Notes: generated from the sequence alone by a model not told the origin. 6,789 nucleotides of DNA from Streptomyces katrae (GCF_000966975.1 NZ_JZWV01000274.1:1-6789), one strand, 5' to 3'. Positions 1 through 6,174 are shown, numbered from the stretch's first letter. Numbers and translations: made by a program.

Positions 1-2
1 CC

Positions 3-242
3 GGAGCGGAGGTGCATCCGCAGTTCGACAGCGGCCCGGTGGTGGCCTGGCTCCTGGCCCACCACAAGATCGAAGTACCCACCGGCCCCGCGGCCGCCTA
101 CCTGACGCTGACCGGGCCCGTGGGCGCTGCGCACCGGTTCCGCCTCGGTGACCCGCACCTGGTCCTGGCCGACCACCCGGCCGGCGAGGGCAGGTTGTCC
201 GGCTGGTCCACCGACGAAGACGCCGACGTCCTCGCACGGTGA
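3..242 (+). CDS. Hypothetical protein, C-terminal fragment
   Basis: The reading frame is open from the window edge to a TGA at 240-242, so this is probably the last ~79 residues of a longer protein that starts outside. A GTG at 12 could be an internal start, but no ribosome binding site precedes it. Coding character is strong: almost every third codon position is G or C, unlike the other frames here. The peptide reads HPQFDSGPVVAWLLAHHKIEV near its start and ends SGWSTDEDADVLAR. It is rich in small and acidic residues, with no membrane segment and no catalytic motif I can name. It converges on the minus-strand isomerase-like gene at 313-963, leaving about 70 bases between the two stops with no clear terminator. 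I do not recognise the family; no function is assigned. Confidence 0.55.
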   Translation, partial: GAEVHPQFDSGPVVAWLLAHHKIEVPTGPAAAYLTLTGPVGAAHRFRLGDPHLVLADHPAGEGRLSGWSTDEDADVLAR

Positions 243-312
243 AACAGCAGATCAGACACCACTTCGGCCTGCCCAAACCGAGCCTTCTGCAACACCCTTT
301 TCGACGCCACCA

Positions 313-963
313 TCACATCGTGGGCGTACCGGCAGCGCCCGGCGTGGGCTCGTCGCGCTTGACGGTGGCGGGGTCGCTGGGGTGCCTGGTGAGAGGCACG
401 GTCTCCGAAGTCAGCCAGTCGGCCGCCGTCATCGGCAGCGAGTCCAAGGCCCTGTGGAGCACGTCGGCTGCTGGCGCTTGCCAGAGACTGAGGTTGCGGC
501 CATGTCCTGGCAGTGTCCAAAGGCGGACGAGGCGGCCTTCGGCGGCCAACTCCTGCGCGCGTCGGGCCTCACCTGATTCCACCTCTTCGACGGCCTGCGA
601 GTCCGTGCCTTCCGGTACGGCGACGTTGAACGTGACCAGGTATTCCCCTTCGTCCGCCGCTAGCGGCACGGTGCCGCTCCCGGGGTCGTTGGCGTGCGCG
701 CCGAGTGGGATGGGCTCATCTGTTCGCCAAATCCGCAGGGGCATGGATGCCAGCGTCCGTTCGAGATCATCAGGTCCGTCCGCCGCGAACAGCCCGATCG
801 TGCGCCACTCTCCCGGCCCCAGAGGTGGACGCCACAGGCGCAGGACCCGCCCCTGAGCTGCGAGCTCGCGGGTGTGCGCGGCCTCGCGGGCCCGGATTTC
901 GTCAACCTCGGTCTCTGAAGTTCCTTCGGGAACTCGGGTGGTCATCGTCACGAGGTATTCCAT
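313..963 (-). CDS. Tandem-domain muconolactone delta-isomerase family protein
   Basis: A 216-residue protein built from two copies of a ~90-residue muconolactone isomerase-like domain (dimeric alpha/beta-barrel fold). Copy 1 spans about residues 1-93 and copy 2 about 106-198. EYLVT at 2-6 recurs at 107-111, VPEGT at 11-15 recurs at 116-120, and both copies carry RELAAQGR or QELAAEGR, then RLW, then a SLP/SMP turn and an E-x-(I/V)-P-L end. True catabolic CatC enzymes are single domains of about 90-100 residues that isomerise muconolactone in the beta-ketoadipate pathway. No catechol or muconate genes are present here, so the substrate may differ. The ATG at 963 has AAGGA 8 bases upstream. The tail after residue 198 is polar and low-complexity. 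It lies downstream of the broken SDR gene on the same strand, suggesting a former operon. Family assignment is firm; the exact reaction is unknown. Confidence 0.82.
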   Translation of the reverse strand: MEYLVTMTTRVPEGTSETEVDEIRAREAAHTRELAAQGRVLRLWRPPLGPGEWRTIGLFAADGPDDLERTLASMPLRIWRTDEPIPLGAHANDPGSGTVPLAADEGEYLVTFNVAVPEGTDSQAVEEVESGEARRAQELAAEGRLVRLWTLPGHGRNLSLWQAPAADVLHRALDSLPMTAADWLTSETVPLTRHPSDPATVKRDEPTPGAAGTPTM

Positions 964-1030
964 GGAACGTTTCCTTGGGAGGTCGGTACCGATCAGTTGC
1001 CTGTCGTTATGGGTCAGCCGACTTGTGCGC

Positions 1031-1424
1031 TCAGGCGAGCACGGCGAGGAACACCGGCAGTGGTGGCCGGTCGGTGAAGGGGAATTCGACGCTGAGATAG
1101 AAGCCGCGAAGATTGACGCCGGCCACCAGGTCGTAGTCGGCGTCGGTGTAGTCGGTGAACGGCTTCTCGATGTACACGCCGGCGTTGTTTACCAGCGTGT
1201 CGATCCGGCCGAAGCGAGCCATCGCCTGGTCAACGATCTTTGCGCCGGTACCCGGCTGCGACAGGTCGCCGGAGACATCGAGGACGCCCGGATCCTCCGA
1301 CGCCGGGATGGACCCGCGAGACTCCGACGAGTGCGGATCCTTGTTTGCGATATGCCTCGACGACACCTGCACCAATGCCTTGGGACGCGCCGGTGACGAT
1401 AACAACCTTCTTCGTCGAGCTCAT
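1031..1424 (-). pseudogene. Short-chain dehydrogenase/reductase, frameshifted and truncated
   Basis: From the ATG at 1424 the frame reads MSSTKKVVIVTGASQGIGAG, the Rossmann NAD(P)-binding start of an SDR with the TGxxxGxG motif at residues 11-18. After VGVSR the frame fails. Skipping one base in the GGG run of the coding strand (plus-strand CCC 1313-1315) moves into a frame reading SIPASEDPGVLDVSGD, then RFGRIDTLVNNAGV with the NNAG motif at about 79-82 of the corrected product. Homology stops after GVNLRGFYLSVE. A 17-residue tail beginning FPFTDRPPLPVF then runs to a stop at 1031-1033. The catalytic Ser, the YxxxK pair and the C-terminal half (about 120-140 residues of a normal ~250) are gone, so no reductase activity is expected even with the frame corrected. 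A poor ribosome site (GGATAACGAC) precedes the ATG. The isomerase-like gene follows 67 bases downstream. Confidence 0.82.
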
Positions 1425-1686
1425 GTCGTTATCCAAACTGCGGAGCAAGCCGACTGGTCAGGGCCGATCGTCCGGTGTCTCCGGCCGGTTCCCCAATACG
1501 TTACGTCCCGACCGACTCCGGCGCCGCCCGAACAATTTCCGGATACTGGGCTGGTTGCTGGACGCCGGCGTCTCGTCGTCGAGGACCGGGTGCCTTGTGC
1601 CGGGCCGCCCGTGGGGCGTTCGGGGGACGGCGGGGCTGGCTGCTCCGGAGAGTGGCGGTTCTGGTCACGGAAGTGAGGAGCGGTGG

Positions 1687-1932
1687 ATGGTGTTCCTCGA
1701 CGTGCAGCTCTCGGCGCCGGAGTTGTCCGCGACGGTGCAGGCGCTCAAGGAACTGGTGGAGCGCCTCCCGCAGACCTGCGACCAGGCCGCCGACGTCATG
1801 GACCTGCTGGGGTCCGAGGACCGGATGGTGATGGACACGGGTCGGCCCCCCGGAGCGTTCGTGGCTGGCTCTGTTCACGAGAGCGGGTTCTGGCCCAATT
1901 TTTATGGTGGCACCACGCTGAGTGACAGCTGA
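1687..1932 (+). CDS. Possible small hypothetical protein (81 aa)
   Basis: ATG at 1687 is preceded by GAGGAG at 1675-1680, 6 bases away, a good Shine-Dalgarno site. The first ~60 codons have strong G/C third positions and no rare codons. The predicted peptide starts MVFLDVQLSAPELSATVQAL and has an amphipathic helix-like run (about residues 10-45, with regularly spaced Leu/Val) rich in Glu and Asp. The last ~25 codons have weaker codon bias (for example AAT TTT TAT), so the true end or frame may differ. The frame stays open upstream of the ATG, but that part looks non-coding. It converges with the HEAT-like gene, with only 33 bases between the two stops. I do not recognise a family. It may be a genuine small gene, a remnant, or chance. 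Confidence 0.35.
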   Translation: MVFLDVQLSAPELSATVQALKELVERLPQTCDQAADVMDLLGSEDRMVMDTGRPPGAFVAGSVHESGFWPNFYGGTTLSDS

Positions 1933-1965
1933 CGAGCAGGGCGCTGCGAGTCCCGAGTCCCCGTG

Positions 1966-2571
1966 TCAGAACGGCGGGTCTTCGGTGCCGCCGCCCGTCC
2001 CGTTGTTTGCCGACCAGTATTCAAGGTCGGCCAAGCGCGCCTGCAATTCACGGGATGCGATGTCGTTCGCATTTTCCAGGTCACCGGTGTCGTGACCCCA
2101 GGCTTTGAGCGCATCCAGGGCGCGGTCGCGGTGGTAGCGGTTGGTGCTGGTGGTCAGCAGGTAGCAGGCGTGTTCGACCAGCTCGGCCCGGTGTGTAGCG
2201 AGTCTGGGGTCCTCTGTGAGGGGGATGGCCGCGACGAGCGCCGCGTGGCGTACTTTCGCATTGCCATGGCCGAGGAACGGCTGAACTGCGAAGTAGATAG
2301 CCGGGCGCAGGTTACGAAAGGCGCGCGTGTCCGGGCATGCTTCGAGGAAGCCTACGCCGAAATGACACTTGCCCATGGCGACGCGCTCGTCATCGGCGTC
2401 GTGGGCGGTGCCGCCGAGCCAGTTCAGGAGCAACTCACGGGTGGGGTGGCGTGACGGCACGTCAGCGTCGTGGTCGAGTTCGCCCACTTCGGTGGCCGGA
2501 TGGTTGAGGATGGCTGCGAAGTACAGCGCCACTGGCACGGTGGCTTCATAGATGGTGTTCTGGTGGTCCAC
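1966..2571 (-). CDS. HEAT-like hypothetical protein, 5' end apparently frameshifted
   Basis: A 201-residue open frame from a GTG at 2571. It resembles a group of actinobacterial hypothetical proteins with HEAT-like helical repeats: NTIYEATVPVALYFAAIL early, then KVRHAALVAAIPL and YHRDRALDALKAWGHDTGDL. Such repeats usually serve as protein-interaction scaffolds; I know of no enzymatic role. No good ribosome site precedes the GTG. Family-like sequence continues upstream in frame (GLPSLHTLAARIDRDRDNEV) to about 2640 without any ATG, GTG or TTG start before an in-frame stop at 2665-2667. Removing one G from the GGG run at 2642-2640 joins it to SRLVTSAIASAE in another frame, with a GTG at 2668. 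The native protein was therefore probably about 230 residues or longer. It follows the hydrolase on the same strand. The identification as HEAT-like is from pattern only. Confidence 0.6.
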   Translation of the reverse strand: MDHQNTIYEATVPVALYFAAILNHPATEVGELDHDADVPSRHPTRELLLNWLGGTAHDADDERVAMGKCHFGVGFLEACPDTRAFRNLRPAIYFAVQPFLGHGNAKVRHAALVAAIPLTEDPRLATHRAELVEHACYLLTTSTNRYHRDRALDALKAWGHDTGDLENANDIASRELQARLADLEYWSANNGTGGGTEDPPF

Positions 2572-2749
2572 CTCGTTGTCCCGGTCTCGGTCGATGCGAG
2601 CGGCGAGGGTGTGGAGGCTGGGCAGGCCGTCCTGGCGGACCCTCGGCGGAGGCGATCGCCGAGGTCACCAGCCTGCTCGCGTCCGGAGACAGCAGAGGCC
2701 GAGGTCTTGGTCAAGGCTGAAGCGTACGACCGGAACTCGTCGACTTCCC

Positions 2750-3718
2750 CTATGCGGCGGGGTTCGTGGGCAGGAGTCGGGCGAGCCAGTCAGTGCGGGT
2801 TCGGCGGGCCGTGGCCGAGATGTGTGCCTGCGGGTACAGGGCGTCGAATCCGTGGAAGCCGCCTGCCCAAACGTGGAGTTCGGCCTGGCCGCCTGCCGCC
2901 CAGATGCGGGTGGCGTAGTCGGTGTCCTCGTCGCGGAAGACTTCGGCGGAGCCGGTGTCGATGTAGGTGGTCGGCAGGCCCGCGAGGTCGTCGGCCAGGG
3001 AGGGTGAGACGTATGCGGGTACCTCGTCGTCGGTGAGGTCGCCGAGGAGGCAGTGCCATCCGAATCCGTTCATCTCGCGAGTCCAGACGCCGGGCCCGTT
3101 CGAGTACTGGAGGCTGGAGGCGGTGGCGTTGCGGTGGTCGAGCATGGGGCCGATCAGGACTTGGGCGGCGATGGGCGGGGTGCCGAGGTCGCGGGCCAGC
3201 AGGGTGACGCCGGCGGCGAGGCCGCCGCCCGCGCTGGCGCCTGCGACGATGATCCGGGCGGGGTCGATGCCCAGTTCTTCGGAGTGTTCGGCGATCCAGA
3301 GCAGTCCCCGGTAGCAGTCGTCGACCGGGACGATACCGGTGGACTCGGGCGCGAGCCGGTAGTCGACGGAGACCACGACGGCGCCGAACTCGTCGAGCCA
3401 CTCCAGCGGGATGTCAATCTGTGAGAAGCGGTCGCCCATCACCATCCCGCCGCCGTGCATCCAGTAGACGCAGGGTGCGGCGGTGGCGCGATCGGTGTTC
3501 GCGGGGCTGAAAACGGACAAGGGGATCGGGGTGCCGTCCGAACTCGCAGCGGTGACCTCGCGCCGGTTGACAGCGCGACCTTCCAGGAGGGGGGCGACGG
3601 GCATCGAGGAGAAGGGGCGTACCTGCGCCAGCACTTCCGGGCTGAGCTGGGACATCAGCGGCATGCCGGCCAGGAGTTCATGCAGTTCGGGGTCGAGGGA
3701 GGGGCGTGCTGTGGTCAT
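2750..3718 (-). CDS. HSL-family alpha/beta hydrolase (esterase/lipase)
   Basis: A complete 322-residue alpha/beta hydrolase of the hormone-sensitive lipase (bacterial family IV) type, probably a cytoplasmic carboxylesterase acting on small esters. Visible signatures are the oxyanion-hole HGGG at 88-91, VSVDYRLAPE at 116-125, the nucleophile elbow GASAGG at 160-165 with Ser162, and FHGF at 288-291 with catalytic His289. At the position where this family usually has the acid Asp of DPLRDE, this protein reads EVFRDE, so Glu259 is the likely third triad residue. Residues 1-50 form the usual N-terminal cap region. No signal peptide is seen. The ATG at 3718 has GAAAGG 8 bases upstream. It lies 103 bases downstream of the monooxygenase-like gene on the same strand, likely one transcript, and so may process the same compound. 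The physiological substrate is unknown. Confidence 0.92.
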   Translation of the reverse strand: MTTARPSLDPELHELLAGMPLMSQLSPEVLAQVRPFSSMPVAPLLEGRAVNRREVTAASSDGTPIPLSVFSPANTDRATAAPCVYWMHGGGMVMGDRFSQIDIPLEWLDEFGAVVVSVDYRLAPESTGIVPVDDCYRGLLWIAEHSEELGIDPARIIVAGASAGGGLAAGVTLLARDLGTPPIAAQVLIGPMLDHRNATASSLQYSNGPGVWTREMNGFGWHCLLGDLTDDEVPAYVSPSLADDLAGLPTTYIDTGSAEVFRDEDTDYATRIWAAGGQAELHVWAGGFHGFDALYPQAHISATARRTRTDWLARLLPTNPAA

Positions 3719-3821
3719 GGTCGTTGCCTTTCATGGGTGGTGGCGGACGATCGGGCGAAGACGGGGGTCGCCTCGGCGGGCACCGCGGCGGCAGGGGCTG
3801 GGGTGTGGGGTGTTCGGCGGG

Positions 3822-4139
3822 TCAGAAGGCGGCCTTGCCGCAGACCGGCACGTAATCGGTGTACTCGGACTCCTTGGCCAGCAGTCCGCCGACCTGCGCC
3901 ACGATGGCCTGGGCGGCCTCGCCGGCGAAGATCCGGTGGTGGTCCTCCTCGCTGGTCCAGCCCTCGGTGACGTGGACGACGTCGGGGGCGGACGTGCAAC
4001 GGGAGACCAGGTAGACCACGCAGTACTCGCTCGCGCCGGGGTTGCCCTCCTGCAGGCCGGTCAGCAGCAGGTCGACGAGCCGGTCGCCCATTCCGGGCCT
4101 GGCGGTCAGCGTGGCGTTGAAGCCGTACGTGGCAATCAT
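3822..4139 (-). CDS. ABM/quinol monooxygenase-like protein
   Basis: A 105-residue protein with the length and pattern of the antibiotic biosynthesis monooxygenase (ABM, YgiN-like) domain: a single dimeric alpha/beta-barrel unit, with beta strands at about 2-12, 39-48 and 53-60, then WTSEEDHHRIF and a C-terminal helix and strand ending DYVPVCG. Known relatives act as cofactor-free oxygenases on quinols or aromatic polyketides, while others have no proven activity. Chemistry here is therefore predicted only as oxidation of, or binding to, a small aromatic or quinone. The ATG at 4139 is chosen because the domain starts at once after it; the ribosome site (AGTAGG) is weak. It is the first gene of the leftward unit with the hydrolase and is divergent from the AraC regulator. 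A 21-bp element shared with the SDR promoter region ends 27 bases upstream of its start. Confidence 0.85.
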   Translation of the reverse strand: MIATYGFNATLTARPGMGDRLVDLLLTGLQEGNPGASEYCVVYLVSRCTSAPDVVHVTEGWTSEEDHHRIFAGEAAQAIVAQVGGLLAKESEYTDYVPVCGKAAF

Positions 4140-4166
4140 GGAGGCCTACTTCTGCGTTGATGGAGT

Positions 4167-4187
4167 GCGGTGATTCCATTCAATCGC
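4167..4187 (-). promoter_or_regulatory. Candidate operator, copy A (upstream of ABM gene)
   Basis: Read on the minus strand, this 21-base block matches the block at 5233-5253 at 18 of 21 positions; the common core is GCGATTNAATGGNATCACC. It points toward the monooxygenase gene and ends 27 bases before its ATG. It is also an imperfect palindrome (GGTGATT and AATCGCC arms around a 6-base spacer on the plus strand). The divergent AraC regulator is the natural candidate ligand. This is inference; no binding site consensus for this protein is known to me. Confidence 0.5.
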
Positions 4188-4251
4188 CGTGACCTGCGGA
4201 AACGTTAGAACGATGCTCGCTGGTACTTGCACGATCCTCTCGAGTACGGGA

Positions 4252-4277
4252 ATTGCAGCACAGAACAGTGCTGCAAT
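4252..4277 (+). promoter_or_regulatory. Perfect 10-bp inverted repeat before the AraC start
   Basis: Arms ATTGCAGCAC (4252-4261) and GTGCTGCAAT (4268-4277) are perfectly complementary, with a 6-base spacer AGAACA. The repeat ends 6 bases before ATG 4284 and covers the place where a ribosome site would be; no purine-rich Shine-Dalgarno is visible there. It could be an operator for a dimeric repressor (including autoregulation) or, if transcribed, a hairpin that limits translation of the regulator. Its sequence differs from the shared 21-base element. Confidence 0.55.
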
Positions 4278-4283
4278 GGGCGC

Positions 4284-5163
4284 ATGCACCTCGAAGAGCT
4301 CCGCACCCTGCTGGCCCGGCATGCCCGGCCCGACTGGTCCACCGCCATCGACGGCGTCCTCATGGCCGGATCCGCCGGCGCCCTCGATGTCCGGCACGGT
4401 GCTCGCAGTCATCGCACAGGGCGCCAAACGCCTCGCGCTGGGCGACCGGGTCTACGCGTACGGCGCCGGGCAGTACCTGGTCGCATCCGTCGACCTGCCC
4501 GTCACCGGACAGTTCACCCAGGCCGACCCGGAGCAGCCGGCCCTCGGCTTCGGCCTCACGCTGGAACCGTCCGCCGTCGCCGAACTGCTGTTGCAGGCCG
4601 GTCCCGGCGACATCCCCCGCCCCGCCGGAGGCACTCCGTCGGGGATCGCCGTCAGTGACGCCCCGCCCGCGTTGCTCGACGCGGTGGTCCGGCTGCTGCG
4701 CCTGCTCGACGAGCCCGGCGACCGCGCCGTACTGGCCCCGCTGGTCAAACGCGAGATCCTGTGGCGCCTGATCACCGGCGAGCAGGGCGCGACGGTGCGC
4801 CAGCTCGGCCTCGCCGACAGCGGCCTCAGCCATGTCGCCCGGGCCGTGCGCTGGATCCGCGAGCACTACGCCGAGTCCTTCCGGGTCGAGGACGTGGCAC
4901 GGCTGTCGGGGATGAGCGTCTCCGCGTTCTACCGCAACTTCCAGGCGGTGACCGCGATGAGTCCCATCCAGTTCCAGAAACAGATCCGGCTCCAGGAGGC
5001 CCGGCTGCTGCTCGCCACCCACCCGGGCGACGTCACCGGGGTCGGCCAACGCGTCGGTTACGACAACCCGTCGCAGTTCAGCCGCGAGTACCGCCGCCAG
5101 TTCGGCGCACCCCCGAGCCGGGACGCGGCCCGCCTACGAAGCACTGCAGGCGCCCTCCCTTGA
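4284..5163 (+). CDS. AraC-family transcriptional regulator with N-terminal frameshift
   Basis: A regulator with an AraC_N-type sensor domain (YqhC-like group) and a C-terminal double helix-turn-helix. The true N-terminus appears to be ATG 4284 (MHLEELRTLLARHARPDW, DGVL). The family sequence then jumps to another frame at about 4362-4369 and continues DPPAPSMSGTVLAVIAQGAK to the stop at 5161-5163. Dropping one G at 4368-4369 restores a 292-residue protein of normal length. In that numbering the sensor domain is about 1-160, the first DNA-binding helix pair about 201-220 (VEDVARLSGMSVSAFYRNFQ) and the second about 250-274, ending REYRRQFGAPPSRD. As sequenced, translation could start only at ATG 4387 or in an unnatural upstream frame, losing about 34 residues. 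It is divergent from the monooxygenase and hydrolase genes and precedes the SDR. By analogy with similar pairs it likely controls one or both. The inducer is unknown. Confidence 0.85.
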
Positions 5164-5232
5164 GCGGCCAGACCATGAGGGAGGATCGTGCAAGATGAAG
5201 CGACGATAGTTCTACTGTTCCAGCAGGTCAGA

Positions 5233-5253
5233 GCGATTCAATGGGATCACCCC
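5233..5253 (+). promoter_or_regulatory. Candidate operator, copy B (upstream of SDR gene)
   Basis: Second copy of the shared 21-base element, here on the plus strand and pointing toward the SDR gene, whose ATG is 65 bases downstream of the element's end. The mismatches with copy A are at positions 7, 13 and 20 only. A related partial sequence (GGATCACCGCA) recurs at 5309-5319 over the SDR start. The position suits an activator site just upstream of a promoter, but I cannot define convincing -35 and -10 boxes. Confidence 0.5.
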
Positions 5254-5318
5254 TTCTTCCGCGGGGCAGGAAAATGCCTATCCATCCGCGGATCCCACTA
5301 CATCGCAAGGATCACCGC

Positions 5319-6068
5319 ATGAAGACAGTTCTGATCACTGGTGCGTCATCCGGATACGGACGGGAGACCGCTCTGTACTTCCACTCGCAGGGGTGGAACG
5401 TCATCGCCACGATGCGGACGCCGCGTGCCGGCGTCCTGCCCGAGTCGGACCGGCTCCGCGTCGTCGAGCTCGACGTGACCAAGCCCCAGAGCATCACCGC
5501 CGCGTTCGAGGCAGCCGGGTCCATCGACGTCCTGGTCAACAACGCGGGCGTCCCGTCGATCAGCGTGTTCGAGGGCACCCCCATGGCCCGAGTGCGGGAA
5601 GTCTTCGAAACCAACACGTTCGGCGTGATGGCGACGACGCAGGCGGTGCTGCCCCAGTTCCGCGAGCGCGGCTCCGGCGTGGTGGTGAACGTGACCTCCA
5701 GCGTGGTCCTGGGCCACATGCCGCTCTCGGCCGTCTACAAGGCAAGCAAGATGGCCATCGAGGGGTTCACCGCATCCCTCGCGCTTGAGCTCGCGCCCTT
5801 CGGTGTGCAGGCCAAGACGGTCGAGCCGGGCGCCTGCCTGACGACGAACTTCGCAGCCAACGCGACGAAGGGCGCCTCGCTGGACGAGCTGGTCCCGGCG
5901 CCCTACGCATCATGGGCGAAGAAGGCCATGGGCGACTTCACGAGCCAGGACCTGTTCACCAAGGAGAGCGACGTCGCCGAGACAGTGTGGCGAGCCGTGC
6001 ACGACACCACCGGCCAGCTGCGATTCCCCGCCGGCCCCGACGCGGTCTCGCTCTCCCAGGCGAAGTGA
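5319..6068 (+). CDS. Short-chain dehydrogenase/reductase (SDR)
   Basis: An intact 249-residue classical SDR, a cytosolic NAD(P)(H)-dependent oxidoreductase of alcohols or carbonyls. Seen in order: the nucleotide-binding TGASSGYG at 7-14, LDV at 51-53, NNAG at 74-77, the catalytic NVTSS segment with Ser127, YKASK with Tyr140 and Lys144, and EPG at 169-171 followed by the substrate-loop region. After the first beta strand and glycine loop, MRT at 32-34 places an Arg near the cofactor ribose, which slightly favours NADP(H). The start at 5319 is chosen over in-frame ATGs at 5241 and 5274 because the domain begins MKTVLITG there and AAGGA lies 8 bases upstream. It is 155 bases downstream of the AraC gene on the same strand, with its own candidate operator in the gap. 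The substrate cannot be told from sequence. It is distinct from the broken SDR at 1031-1424. Confidence 0.93.
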   Translation: MKTVLITGASSGYGRETALYFHSQGWNVIATMRTPRAGVLPESDRLRVVELDVTKPQSITAAFEAAGSIDVLVNNAGVPSISVFEGTPMARVREVFETNTFGVMATTQAVLPQFRERGSGVVVNVTSSVVLGHMPLSAVYKASKMAIEGFTASLALELAPFGVQAKTVEPGACLTTNFAANATKGASLDELVPAPYASWAKKAMGDFTSQDLFTKESDVAETVWRAVHDTTGQLRFPAGPDAVSLSQAK

Positions 6069-6174
6069 TCAGCCAGCAGGCGAGGTCACGACGCACTGAT
6101 CACCAGGAGCCGGCCCCGCGCCCACGCATCGGGTCGGCTCGCCATCGGGCGCCCACCCTGATAAGGGGCCGACC

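Noticed and set aside
239..856. 205-residue plus-strand open frame over the isomerase-like gene
   Set aside because: Low-complexity Arg/Ser/Pro-rich product with no family pattern; the minus strand here carries two clear repeated domains.
919..934. Hairpin AGTTCC-TTCG-GGAACT with a UUCG-like loop
   Set aside because: It lies inside the isomerase-like coding region on the antisense side, where codon constraints explain the sequence; no transcript is expected from that strand.
958..967. Palindrome TTCCATGGAA over the start of the isomerase-like gene
   Set aside because: Too short to call an operator and constrained by the start codon.
1002..1432. Nine-base repeat TGTCGTTAT at 1002-1010 and 1424-1432, in front of two minus-strand genes
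   Set aside because: Short, and one copy overlaps a start codon; a match of this length is plausible by chance.
1240..1686. Long plus-strand frames upstream of the small ORF, and possible coding remnants at 1449-1676
   Set aside because: The product is Arg/Pro/Gly-rich with no recognisable motif and partly antisense to the SDR relic; nothing supports a gene.
3715..4179. 154-residue minus-strand frame over the ABM gene
   Set aside because: Arg-rich alternative frame of the ABM gene without any family motif.
4227..4256. TTGCAC at 4227-4232 as a -35 box for the AraC gene
   Set aside because: No acceptable -10 hexamer at 16-18 bases; not enough to call a promoter.
4360..5049. 229-residue minus-strand open frame opposite the AraC gene
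   Set aside because: It is antisense to a recognised regulator with clear helix-turn-helix motifs; the long frame is a by-product of the high GC content.
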